This document shows positions 20,501 through 26,011 of a DNA stretch of 26,011 nucleotides, piece after piece. The number at the start of each line of letters is the position of its first letter. Within the stretch, counting starts at the first letter, position 1. A program made the translations under genes and the position numbers. This DNA is from Acanthaster planci (lineage: Eukaryota; Echinodermata; Asteroidea; Valvatida; Acanthasteridae). Location of the stretch: NCBI RefSeq assembly GCF_001949145.1, contig NW_019091652.1, forward strand, positions 254,128 to 280,138. Direction: 5' to 3'. A model generated the notes under the pieces. That model was given only the letters and a program-made list of their open reading frames with translations, made no database searches and was not told where the DNA came from.

Positions 20501-21780
20501 TGAGACCTGACCTTGTGTACAACTTAAAAAAACCTTTTAGTGAAAGAGGTTTTCGCGTACACACTATGTGCAATTAATCACTTCTAGAAGTGTGGTGGTT
20601 CCCCACTATGTGCAATCATTCACTTATAGAAGTGTGGTGGTTCCCCACTATGTGCAATAATTCACTTCTAGATGTGTGGTGGTTTCCCCACTATGTGCAA
20701 TCATTCACTTTTAGAAGTGTGGTGGTTCCCCGCTATGTGCAATCAATCAGGCGTAACCTACATCATGCAAAGTTTCAAATCTTACTTAAAAACTGTTGTA
20801 GAACTACTGCTATTTTAAGCTTTTGAATTCCGTAATAACGCGAGTCAGCAAAAATTGCCCAGCAGGAAGTTATCAGTGTGGACATATTGTGATTTAAAAA
20901 AGAGTATTGTACAAAGCATGTAAGAAGCAAATCAACTGCAATAACATACGTATTTATTCATATTTCTTTCCAGTGTTTGATACATGTATGTACTTGGTTG
21001 AGATCTTGCTCACGGTTTTGGTCAAGCACAGTTTGGTCTTGGATAGGCCCACAAAACTCTCGGTCTCAAAAGGGCTTTTCTCATCCTCAGATTCCTGTAC
21101 CTCAATAGGGGTGTAGGTTTTGGTCTAGGATGGAATGGTAACAATTCTTAATTAACAGTATCTTTCCGAATCATTATTGAATTTGTCTAGCTGCTTGTAA
21201 GGATGTCAAAATTGCGACATTCGTGATATCGCTGTGGTTGTCTCCAGTAATGAATAAGACAGGATTTTAGTTGATTCTTTGTAAAATGGAATTGCAAACT
21301 AAGTTTGTCACTTTTGATCATGTTCTTTATTGTACTAAACATGGATTTTATTGAAAAAAACTCCGTGATATATTCCCAACCAATGTCATTTTAATTTATT
21401 TTTTTCTAAAGAGACTGAGTGCTAAAATTCAGAGCTTGTAGCCCAGAAGGTTTATGGCACAACACCTAATGGATTTCGCGAATGTATAACAATTCATCCC
21501 CTCAATTTTAATCTAAGATATTTCACTTGTCAAGTCTGAATCCAACTATTCTTTTATATTAACAGAAGAGTCGAAACCTCCGATTGGGCGACGTGTGGTT
21601 GATTGGTTGTGCGGCACAGGAAAACAAGACAAAAGTGATGGTCTGACAGAGGAGCAGAGGAAAGAATTGATGAAGAAGATGACCGACATTAAGGAGACAC
21701 GTAAGGAGACTATAATACTTAATATCGCTGCTATATTACTCATGTGCTGTAGTATCTTTTTCTGGGCCTTCTTCGGCTGA
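2469..21780 (+). CDS. SLC5A9-like: SGLT-type Na+/sugar cotransporter (SLC5 family), 13 exons, complete
   Basis: Joined exons give 1947 nt, 648 residues plus stop; human SGLT1 has 664. Joins: 2469-2546, 11930-12106, 12332-12391, 13727-13831, 14225-14330, 16717-16797, 17114-17322, 17544-17787, 18660-18810, 19043-19211, 19766-19981, 20167-20302, 21566-21780. The protein is expected to have 14 membrane helices with the LeuT-type fold and to couple inward Na+ flow to sugar uptake at the plasma membrane. Visible SGLT marks are SNIGSGHF (residues 58-65), [10 protein letters not shown] (176-185), WYWCTDQ (266-272), KGG (288-290), [12 protein letters not shown] (368-379) and [10 protein letters not shown] (430-439). 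Likely sugar contacts are N59, H64, E83, S264, Y267, W268, K298, Q434 and T437. D185 and S369/S370/T372/S373 suggest two Na+ sites. N222 and N229 are NTT sequons in an extracellular loop. From memory, several segments resemble SLC5A9 (SGLT4), but SLC5A1, SLC5A10 and SLC5A11 are close. Family assignment is firm; the exact paralogue and substrate are not. Confidence 0.95.
4014..4166. repeat. GTACATGTAC-rich block in intron 1
   Basis: Four perfect copies of the 10-bp palindrome GTACATGTAC (4021, 4057, 4121, 4138) lie with partial copies such as GTATACATGTAC and TATATACGTATA. The block is nearly all alternating purine-pyrimidine and could extrude cruciforms. Such ATGTAC arrays are common in marine invertebrate genomes. 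Confidence 0.8.
4834..5705. repeat. Long imperfect inverted repeat (foldback or MITE-like)
   Basis: The left arm, about 4834-5260, is matched by the reverse complement of the right arm, about 5383-5705. Outer pairs: CTGCTATCAGAATAGTGG (4853) with the complement of the stretch ending in CATTCTGATAGCAG (5660-5674), and AACATGCAATTT with AAATTGCATGTTG (5622). Inner pairs: TTTTACATAGGTGGCC (5130) with GGCCGCCTATGTAAAA (5488), and CTTGGGGAGTGAAGACG (5221) with the complement near 5398-5414. The left arm is about 100 bases longer and contains an extra internal copy (AAGTGGCCATCTGC at 4834, 5023 and 5149). I see no coding capacity. It fits a non-autonomous foldback or MITE element in the intron. Confidence 0.75.
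7190..7700. promoter_or_regulatory. CpG-dense island inside intron 1
   Basis: By eye there are about 40 CpG dinucleotides between 7201 and 7560, including CGCGCGTGCG, GCGCGCGGCG and CGAACGCGTG, in otherwise AT-rich, CpG-poor intron sequence. No frame here resembles a known protein. In animals such islands usually mark unmethylated promoters or enhancers, so an internal promoter is possible. A GC-rich mobile-element remnant is the alternative. Confidence 0.4.
11930..12106 (+). CDS. SLC5A9-like: Exon 2: sugar-site helix 1 (residues 27-85)
   Basis: The acceptor is ATATCTAG|GCG and the donor GTAAGT; 59 codons, phase 0 at both ends. It carries the cytosolic RGT..GYFLAG segment and the broken helix that lines the sugar site. 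N59, H64 and E83 match SGLT1 N78, H83 and E102. A57 and I60 match the Na2-site residues A76 and I79. The usual EWN at the end of the exon is EFN here. Confidence 0.95.
12107..12331 (+). other. Intron 2
   Basis: 225 nt, GTAAGT to CAACAG, phase 0, AT-rich. Nothing else seen. Confidence 0.9.
12332..12391 (+). CDS. SLC5A9-like: Exon 3: membrane helix (residues 86-105)
   Basis: This 60-nt exon lies between the acceptor TTTAATCAACAG and the donor GTACGT, phase 0 at both ends. It encodes one hydrophobic helix ending in GWIFVPVY, which aligns with the GW.FVP.Y segment of SGLT proteins. It is recognised by homology and by frame continuity with exons 2 and 4. Confidence 0.92.
12392..13726 (+). other. 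Intron 3, carrying a SINE
   Basis: 1335 nt, GTACGT to TTTCAG, phase 0. The 3' half is occupied by the tRNA-derived SINE at 13283-13575. The first 890 nt shows no feature I recognise. Confidence 0.9.
13283..13575 (+). mobile_element. tRNA-derived SINE with (AAT)n tail
   Basis: The head resembles a tRNA gene, with GTCAGG at 13283 as in tRNA-Leu. An A-box-like TTGCCGTAGTGG lies at 13289-13300 and a perfect B box, GGTTCGAATCC, at 13332-13342. CCGGG and CCCGG form a five-pair T stem. There is no clean acceptor or anticodon arm, so it is not a working tRNA. A tRNA-unrelated body with TTGGGGTTTTCCTCCC follows, then a tail of AATAAT units (about 13547-13575). Head, body and simple-repeat tail are the standard SINE plan: Pol III transcription and mobilisation by a LINE. 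The exact ends and target-site duplication were not resolved. Confidence 0.8.
13727..13831 (+). CDS. SLC5A9-like: Exon 4: [12 protein letters not shown] loop and next helix (residues 106-140)
   Basis: The acceptor is TTTAATTTCAG and the donor GTGAGT; 35 codons, phase 0 at both ends. It contains [14 protein letters not shown], one of the most conserved cytosolic segments of animal SGLT proteins, and then a helix ending in TKIS. Confidence 0.95.
13832..14224 (+). other. Intron 4
   Basis: 393 nt, GTGAGT to GACAG, phase 0, AT-rich. No repeat or gene seen. Confidence 0.9.
14225..14330 (+). CDS. SLC5A9-like: Exon 5: helix pair up to the GG signature (residues 141-176)
   Basis: The acceptor is CTTGTTGACAG and the donor GTAAAA. 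The exon has 35 codons plus one base, so the intron is phase 1. It encodes [11 protein letters not shown] and [10 protein letters not shown], the start of the Na+/solute symporter signature that finishes in exon 6 with GGLSA. Confidence 0.93.
14331..16716 (+). other. Intron 5
   Basis: 2386 nt, GTAAAA to TTCAG, phase 1. It contains one ambiguous base (N at 14611), an AT-rich near-palindrome (about 14850-14876), a run of ten G (15802-15811) and copy A of the second dispersed repeat (15843-16030). Open frames here are short and match nothing I know. Confidence 0.85.
15843..16030 (+). repeat. Dispersed repeat family 2, copy A
   Basis: Aligns with 24748-24915 in the same orientation. Shared blocks are TGTTCATGAT, TTACATCCGTAATATGTATT (TACATCTGTAATACGTATT in the other copy), a TTGTTAT...TTTTTGAGTG/CTTTTGAGTG block and GAATACATTTTGGTTCTTGG. 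One copy is intronic and the other intergenic, so this is an interspersed repeat and not a duplicated gene part. Confidence 0.65.
16717..16797 (+). CDS. SLC5A9-like: Exon 6: [14 protein letters not shown] helix (residues 176-203)
   Basis: The acceptor is TTTTTTCCATTCAG and the donor GTGAGT; phase 1 in and phase 1 out. D185 in VIYTD aligns with D204 of SGLT1, a residue tied to Na+/H+ coupling. The following VVGAFVLM stretch resembles SLC5A9 more than SLC5A1, by memory. Confidence 0.93.
16798..17113 (+). other. Intron 6
   Basis: 316 nt, GTGAGT to CATAAG, phase 1. It contains one TAGGCCTA palindrome (16912-16919). Nothing else seen. Confidence 0.88.
17114..17322 (+). CDS. SLC5A9-like: Exon 7: extracellular loop and WYWCTDQ (residues 203-272)
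   Basis: The acceptor is CTTCTTCATAAG (AAG rather than CAG or TAG). It is required by frame: the single base left over from exon 6 joins GC to give Ser203, then FQRVSWDEL. The donor is GTATAC, phase 0. Two NTT glycosylation sequons (N222, N229) and C232 precede FHIFRDP, DLPWPG and WYWCTDQ. S264 stands where SGLT1 has T287; Y267 and W268 match Y290 and W291. Confidence 0.94.
17323..17543 (+). other. Intron 7
   Basis: 221 nt, GTATAC to TTACAG, phase 0. Nothing else seen. Confidence 0.9.
17544..17787 (+). CDS. SLC5A9-like: Exon 8: sugar-site lysine and four-cysteine loop (residues 273-354)
   Basis: The acceptor is CTTGTTTTACAG and the donor GTATGC; 81 codons plus one base, phase 1. It starts [19 protein letters not shown]298 matches SGLT1 K321. 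The extracellular loop has C322, C328, C332 and C338 at the same spacing as human C345, C351, C355 and C361, so the same local disulfides are expected. It ends at [12 protein letters not shown]. Confidence 0.95.
17788..18659 (+). other. Intron 8
   Basis: 872 nt, GTATGC to AAACAG, phase 1. It includes a TATATATATA run near 18063. No repeat family or gene recognised. Confidence 0.9.
18660..18810 (+). CDS. SLC5A9-like: Exon 9: Na+-site helix (residues 354-404)
   Basis: The acceptor is TCCATAAACAG and the donor GTGAGT; phase 1 in, phase 2 out. It encodes [16 protein letters not shown] then [17 protein letters not shown]369 and S370 match the Na2 serines S392 and S393 of SGLT1. A366 replaces S389. 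The bacterial vSGLT also has Ala there, and only the backbone carbonyl is used, so the site should still work. Confidence 0.95.
18811..19042 (+). other. Intron 9
   Basis: 232 nt, GTGAGT to GTTACAG, phase 2, the only phase-2 intron of the gene. The second half is a long pyrimidine-rich tract. Nothing else seen. Confidence 0.9.
19043..19211 (+). CDS. SLC5A9-like: Exon 10: [10 protein letters not shown] sugar-site helix (residues 404-460)
   Basis: The acceptor is TTCTTGTTACAG and the donor GTACGT; phase 2 in, phase 0 out. It contains [21 protein letters not shown]434 and T437 align with the SGLT1 sugar contacts Q457 and T460. The exon ends at WSRINEK, before the donor at 19212. Confidence 0.95.
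19212..19765 (+). other. Intron 10
   Basis: 554 nt, GTACGT to TTTTAG, phase 0. A perfect CRE palindrome TGACGTCA is at 19725-19732, 34 bases before exon 11. It may be chance. Nothing else seen. Confidence 0.88.
19766..19981 (+). CDS. SLC5A9-like: Exon 11: helices flanking the HYLYF motif (residues 461-532)
   Basis: The acceptor is TTCTTGTTTTAG and the donor GTAAGT; 72 codons, phase 0 at both ends. It encodes [10 protein letters not shown], the extracellular [12 protein letters not shown] loop and VHYLYF, and ends [12 protein letters not shown]488 aligns with SGLT1 C511, the partner of the loop cysteine C255 (C232 here). The second cysteine pair of SGLT1 in this loop is absent (R494 and A499), as in SLC5A9 by memory. 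Confidence 0.95.
20167..20302 (+). CDS. SLC5A9-like: Exon 12: cytosolic tail, first part (residues 533-578)
   Basis: The acceptor is CCCTTTTAG|CTG and the donor GTGAGT; 45 codons plus one base, phase 1. It starts [11 protein letters not shown], close to the LTRLTW segment of SLC5A9, and then turns highly charged, with a run of acidic residues near its end. This is the variable loop before the last membrane helix, so residue conservation is low after the first 15 residues. Confidence 0.9.
20303..21565 (+). other. Intron 12, carrying a minisatellite
   Basis: 1263 nt, GTGAGT to TTAACAG, phase 1. The 42-bp tandem repeat occupies 20562-20749. The rest is AT-rich, with no recognised feature. Intron 11 (19982-20166, 185 nt, GTAAGT to TTTTAG) holds nothing notable. 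Confidence 0.9.
20562..20749. repeat. Minisatellite, about 4.5 units of 42-43 bp
   Basis: The core TGTGGTGGTT recurs at 20591, 20633, 20675 and 20718, so spacings are 42, 42 and 43. Each unit runs CACTATGTGCAAT, then TCACTTCTAGAAG, then TGTGGTGGTTCCC. Units differ by a few substitutions; the third has one extra T. It lies fully inside intron 12 and does not touch coding sequence. Confidence 0.95.
21566..21780 (+). CDS. SLC5A9-like: Exon 13: end of cytosolic loop and last helix, stop (residues 578-648)
   Basis: The acceptor is TATATTAACAG. The leftover G joins AA to give Glu578. The exon has the WLCG segment, [16 protein letters not shown] and a final hydrophobic helix ending WAFFG, then TGA at 21778-21780. 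This matches the order and spacing of the C-terminus of human SGLT proteins, which end in a similar aromatic-Ala motif. Confidence 0.93.
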
Positions 21781-22790
21781 GAATCGGTTTGAATTGATGG
21801 AAATAACTTTTCACACATACGGTAACAGACTCGCTGACTTGACCCATTCAAGTCAAATTGTTAAATGTAAATCATACTACTATTTTATTTGATTTTAGTT
21901 GGGTAATCATATAACGTGATTGTATCAATTTGTTAGTGGCGGTATTGAAAGGTTAGGGTTAAGGTTTTGTAGGATTTCACTTTTATGTAAGTGTGTTATA
22001 TTTTAATTATTGTCTGGACAAACAGTGTTCAGTTAAGTTTACAAATGAAAGTAAAACATTTTTAGTGTCACATTTCTGTTTTCGTTGGGCAAGGGGTTAC
22101 ACTAAATTGAAACAGAACCATTGAGAAAGTACCCAATGAGGGGATTAAGAGAATATGAGACAAATAGGTGTGCTCATTAGTTGTCTGCAGGGGTTTTGCT
22201 AGATTGTGTTTTATATCAATTGCAAATTGAATACGTTACCAATTTAAGAATGCTCTGTATTGTAGAGAAATAGGGAAAGGGTGGGCCTATTTTGACGACA
22301 TTATCACATTACAAATATCATAAACCCAGGACCGGTAAATATTCTGATTTGTGTTTTGGCGTAACGCCTTGTGATGATATAGTGTAATAGCCTAGTTATG
22401 ATTGGCTCTTTACAAAATTGAAAACAGGGAAATCTGCCTAAAATGCGCAGTCGAGTCAGCTTTGCTAAATTGAATGACGGTTGTGCGTCACGAAAATGAA
22501 CGACGGTATCCTAAATTGAGCACACTGCTAGAGGAATCCGAATGACTCAAAATGAAATTGAAGGCCTGAATTCTGAATTTGAAACAGTAGAAACTTGGGT
22601 GGAAATGGCTTCAATTAGAACGCTTGAAACTGAAAATAGTTGCTATATTGTTATCACAGACAAAGGTGTTTAAATTTTGTATCATAAATATAAATTATCT
22701 ATGGTATCTACAATGCAGTTAACAACTTATTGCTTCAAGTTGTCTACGTTACATTATTTACTTCAACTTGAATAAAACAGTGAAGGAAAA
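21781..22790 (+). other. Probable 3' UTR of the SLC5 gene
   Basis: AT-rich sequence after the TGA, with no splice acceptor or reading frame that I recognise. The first canonical AATAAA downstream of the stop is at 22771, which predicts a UTR of about 1 kb. No other feature was seen in it. Confidence 0.6.
22771..22776 (+). terminator. Candidate polyadenylation signal AATAAA
   Basis: First AATAAA after the stop codon, in the context ACTTGAATAAAACAG. A weaker ATTAAA follows at 22833-22838 and could serve instead. Confidence 0.5.
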
Positions 22791-25544
22791 GAATAGTGGA
22801 AAATACACTCAGATGAGAACTTAATAGCGCCTATTAAATCACAGTTCCTGATTCTAGATGTGGCGCTTTGACCACTTTTATCCCAAAGGATCTACGGGGT
22901 TAATGATAGCTTGTGAATCGATGTACATGTACAATACACTGTGACTTGAAGACTATTACGCTTACCTGTCATATGGTACAAAAGTGCAGAAACGAATTTG
23001 TGTCATTGTGTACCTTTACCTTAGAACTGGCTTTCCACTTAGTTATTATTGGTAAAAAACTTAACACTTCAAGGACTGACATTGTAATATAGCTTAGCGT
23101 ATGAACCTGAGGGTTTCGTCAAGTTTCTTCGCATTGCTTAAGCTAGCAACTGTGATTATATTATTTATGTTTAGTTGCATTGTGATGATTTAGTCTATTT
23201 TTTTTGGCTTTTTGCCAACGGCTTTCTGAAATTGAATCTTAATGATGATTTTGATTTCTCTGCATAAATGAATATAAACATTGTAAAATATATATGTTGA
23301 AAATTACTTGGATGTATACAGTCTAACAATGAATTGTTTCTATCATGGCCTTGAAGTTAGCGTTGTAGTGGACAATTACCACTTAGAAACAACTTTTCAA
23401 GGTGGTTGGGGAAAATGTATCTTTTATTGAAGGAGTAAACTATACTTTCAATCGAGTGACTTCCTTGCTGGTTTTTGTTTGTTTTTCACAGCCTCACACT
23501 AATATTCTGCATGTACGTGCCTTAGCTGAAGTGTGGGTTATACCTTAATTTTCAGCGGTTTTAATGATGTACATGTACTTGCACATATGATGCATATAAA
23601 TGATATTTCAAATTAACCCTAAAAAGACAAGATTCAGCCAAATCGTTCACTGTACATTTTCAAAGTATCAGACCCTGGCAACACTTTATTTTGAAGAACA
23701 ACTCGGAGCATAAGTTGTTCTTTTAGCTCAAGACTGTGCTGATAACAACTTGCGTTGTCACACCTGCAACCGTCTTTCTCAGTTGAGGATTTATTGGCAC
23801 ATATTTGAAGGTGAGCCTACACAATAACTTTTGAGTAAATCAAAATCCCGTATTGCATATAGCATATAAACAGCAAGATAAAGCTGTTTGGCTCACGATT
23901 TTTTTTGGGGGGGGGCACATTCAGCGAATTAAAATGGTCTCACGTTGCGTCCCGGGGTACATGCTTATATTTTGTCGCGTTTGAAAGTAATCCTCTAAAA
24001 GACGCTTGGAAATTCCAGTCGTTTATTACATCATTTGACACTCTTCTTCTGACTTTTTTGTTGGATGAATCATTTATTTCACATGTACAAATTTTTAGTT
24101 TTAGCTTTTCCTTTATTTATATTTGATAATCGTAATGCCAACTAAAGGACTTGACTCTGGTTACTCTCGTGTTGCACATGTGCCGTCCGGTCGAAGCGTT
24201 TATCGCAGTAGGGTTTCTACTTCGGTTGAAAAATGCGACCCCCAACCAAACACACTTGATCACACTAGGTCACACTTGATCCAAAAATGACAAATTTGTC
24301 CCAATTTGGTTTTCTTTCATTATACTCTAGACGATACCTAGGCAAATGGCTCGTTGTAAGGCCTTTATTAATCTGTTTTTTGTTGCAACGAGAGTTATCA
24401 ACGAAGCCCAGCGCATTTAGTGACCACCTGATAACAAACTGGAATATTCCGCATCCGTTTTCACCATGCGCTATCACGTCTCTGCTACCCTTTCCGGCTG
24501 TTGGACCTGACGGCTGACCTGCCTCTAATTTTTTTTTAGGATTGTTAGTGTTTTGGCGCCAGAGCTGTACTGGAATAGAGAGGGAGATGTAGATAGTTAC
24601 AGATTTTGGAACCAAATCGGTTCTCAACGTTTACTGTTGACAGTGTGGCTGTATACATATTTCAGCAATGTACATGTACGCTTACACGGCTCTGCAGTGG
24701 TGCAGCTACCCCGCCCTCCAGGTAGCTCGACCGATCGAACGGTCGATGTTCATGATATTGACGTACATCTGTAATACGTATTCAGAATGGCATATTTATT
24801 GCTTTTTAAAAATTGTGTTATCGTTTTTGAGTGATATTGAATACATTTTAGTTCTTGGAAATCTGAAAAATTCTTCACAGTTCGTTTTGTTTTTTTTGGT
24901 CACCACAAAAGAGTGGGTGTGTGCATGTACTCGTGAAGGGTGCTCGGAGGGAGGTCGGATTGCAAATCGAGGACGTCCTCAGTTTGCATTACAGTGACAT
25001 TTCGGGTCACAGTGAGCATTCAAGTTCTGACAGTCAGCAAAATCTCAACGCTTTTGGAAGCAGTCCTCGGTGTACGCCCTCTCTAGCTCTCGACCTATGT
25101 TAGCCCTGGGGTTGCCCTACACCAAATACGCGCCCATAGAAAACAACGCAAAATTAGATCGAAATAGCGCCGCCCGTTTACTCTAGTGAAGAGGTTGGCC
25201 TCCGTTATTCACCAGAAATTCAAGATTATGGCCAGAAGATCACTTTTCGTTTCAATTTATGAGGGTTAGCGACGAAATGTTTTTTTTTATTCGCCTTTCC
25301 CCGAAGATACCCGCACAATAGTTGTAGTAAAACTATGCGCTCAGCTCTGAACGTAGCCGCCCGCCTCTATCCAAAATAGGCCCACAATCTGGGGCTTTTT
25401 GTGAAAAAAATATACCCCGAACTGGAAGCTGTCCATAATTCGAGATTTTTAGAAATATTTCTATGATCCCTCCTGATTATGACATATCTTATTGGAAACC
25501 CCGGTGAGATTACAAAATATTAATGACCTCGCGCGCAGAAATAC
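22791..25544. other. Downstream intergenic DNA
   Basis: No recognisable gene. It contains three isolated GTACATGTAC palindromes (22923, 23569, 24670), a run of nine G after a T tract (about 23898-23915), a small CACACTTGAT/CACACTAGGT 10-bp tandem (24251-24281), a TCGACCG/CGGTCGA hairpin (24727-24746) and copy B of the second dispersed repeat. A 120-codon minus-strand frame at 24265-24627 matches nothing I know. Confidence 0.5.
24748..24915 (+). repeat. Dispersed repeat family 2, copy B
   Basis: Counterpart of 15843-16030. It starts at TGTTCATGAT and is clearest at TTGAATACATTTTAGTTCTTGG (24837-24858 region); it fades after a T-rich tract. The copies differ by substitutions and an internal length change of a few tens of bases, so they are old. 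Confidence 0.65.
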
Positions 25545-26011
25545 AACCATTTCGTGGAATGCATGTTGTTTTCTGTACACCATTGGTCTTACGTGTTAAG
25601 TGTGGCTTGGGCTTCAGTAGCCGCACCCCGCAGTGCTGATTCAGCGATAATTGCCATGTCGTCGACATACTTCCAACACTGGGGTCCTACAGAGGCGAGA
25701 GCATCATTAATATTTAAGAACAAGAAAGAGCACTGGCCCCATGTTCCCTGAGGAACTCTCGCTGTAACTGGGGACCAATCGGACAAGCAACCACGATATT
25801 GCACACACTGGGTGCGGCCAGTGACGGAGGAAATCAGCAATCCCAGGAATCAGCCAACCACGTAAATTGGGAAGTTTTGATATCACAACTGAATTGTCTA
25901 CCCTGTCAAATGCTTTGGAAAAATCGGTAGTAATTAGAGTTGAAACAAAGGTTGGTTTATCAGCATATTTAGCAACCACCTGACCACACAGCAGGATCCG
26001 TCACACTCCAG
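25545..26011 (-). pseudogene. Degenerate non-LTR retrotransposon reverse transcriptase, 3' part, cut by window edge
   Basis: On the minus strand, two interleaved frames encode reverse transcriptase blocks in the right order. TDFSKAFDRVD (motif A) comes first, then VTARVPQGT (motif B), GPVLFLVL, IND.LAS and KYVDD (motif C, catalytic Asp pair kept), then a WCTENNM thumb-like segment. At least three frame changes (near 25840, 25745 and 25715) and an in-frame TAA shortly after the YVDD block break it, so it cannot make an active enzyme. Motif style suggests a LINE of the CR1/Jockey-like group; the clade is uncertain. The 5' portion lies beyond the window. Confidence 0.85.

Noticed and set aside
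20562-20749. CRISPR-like array
   Set aside because: The whole unit repeats with no unique spacers, and the host is clearly eukaryotic.
20590-20826. Plus-strand frame with repeated WWFPTMCN peptide
   Set aside because: Produced by the 42-bp minisatellite; the frame shifts at the last unit and the region is intronic.
24265-24627. 120-codon minus-strand frame
   Set aside because: No motif recognised, an overlapping plus-strand frame exists, and there is no sign of a promoter or splice sites.

Overview
This is a piece of an animal nuclear genome. It carries one gene that I can read completely: a 13-exon, 648-residue member of the SLC5 sodium/solute symporter family (an SGLT-type Na+/sugar cotransporter). 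The gene lies on the plus strand from the ATG at 2469 to the TGA at 21780. All twelve introns are GT...AG, their phases are consistent, and the joined reading frame has no internal stop. The host is probably a marine invertebrate deuterostome, most likely an echinoderm. That is an inference from the AT-rich sequence, the many copies of the palindromes GTACATGTAC and TAGGCCTA, the intron-rich SGLT gene, the tRNA-derived SINE and the non-LTR reverse transcriptase remnant. I cannot name a species.

Layout: 1-2190 is upstream DNA with two diverged copies of one dispersed repeat. 2190-2303 is a palindrome-rich stretch ending in a TATA-like box. Exon 1 (2469-2546) encodes the first membrane segment and is followed by a 9.4-kb first intron. 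That intron holds a GTACATGTAC-rich block (about 4014-4166), a long imperfect inverted repeat (about 4834-5705), a CpG-dense island (about 7190-7700) and several unassigned open stretches. Exons 2-13 occupy 11930-21780. Their introns hold a tRNA-derived SINE with an (AAT)n tail (13283-13575), one copy of a second dispersed repeat (15843-16030) and a 42-bp minisatellite (20562-20749). The 3' UTR runs from 21781 to about 22790, with AATAAA at 22771. The rest is intergenic: the other copy of the second repeat (24748-24915) and, at the right edge on the minus strand, a decayed non-LTR retrotransposon reverse transcriptase (25545-26011 and beyond).

Function: the protein keeps essentially the whole SGLT sugar site, both sodium-site regions, the clustered extracellular cysteines and the cytosolic tail ending in a final membrane helix. 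It should be a plasma-membrane Na+-driven sugar (or polyol) importer. Several segments look most like SLC5A9 (SGLT4) as I remember it, while one sugar-contact histidine is of SGLT1 type.

I see no operon, CRISPR array, immune system or unfamiliar multigene system. The most interesting non-coding items are the intronic long inverted repeat, the CpG island in intron 1 and the minisatellite whose period is a whole number of codons.
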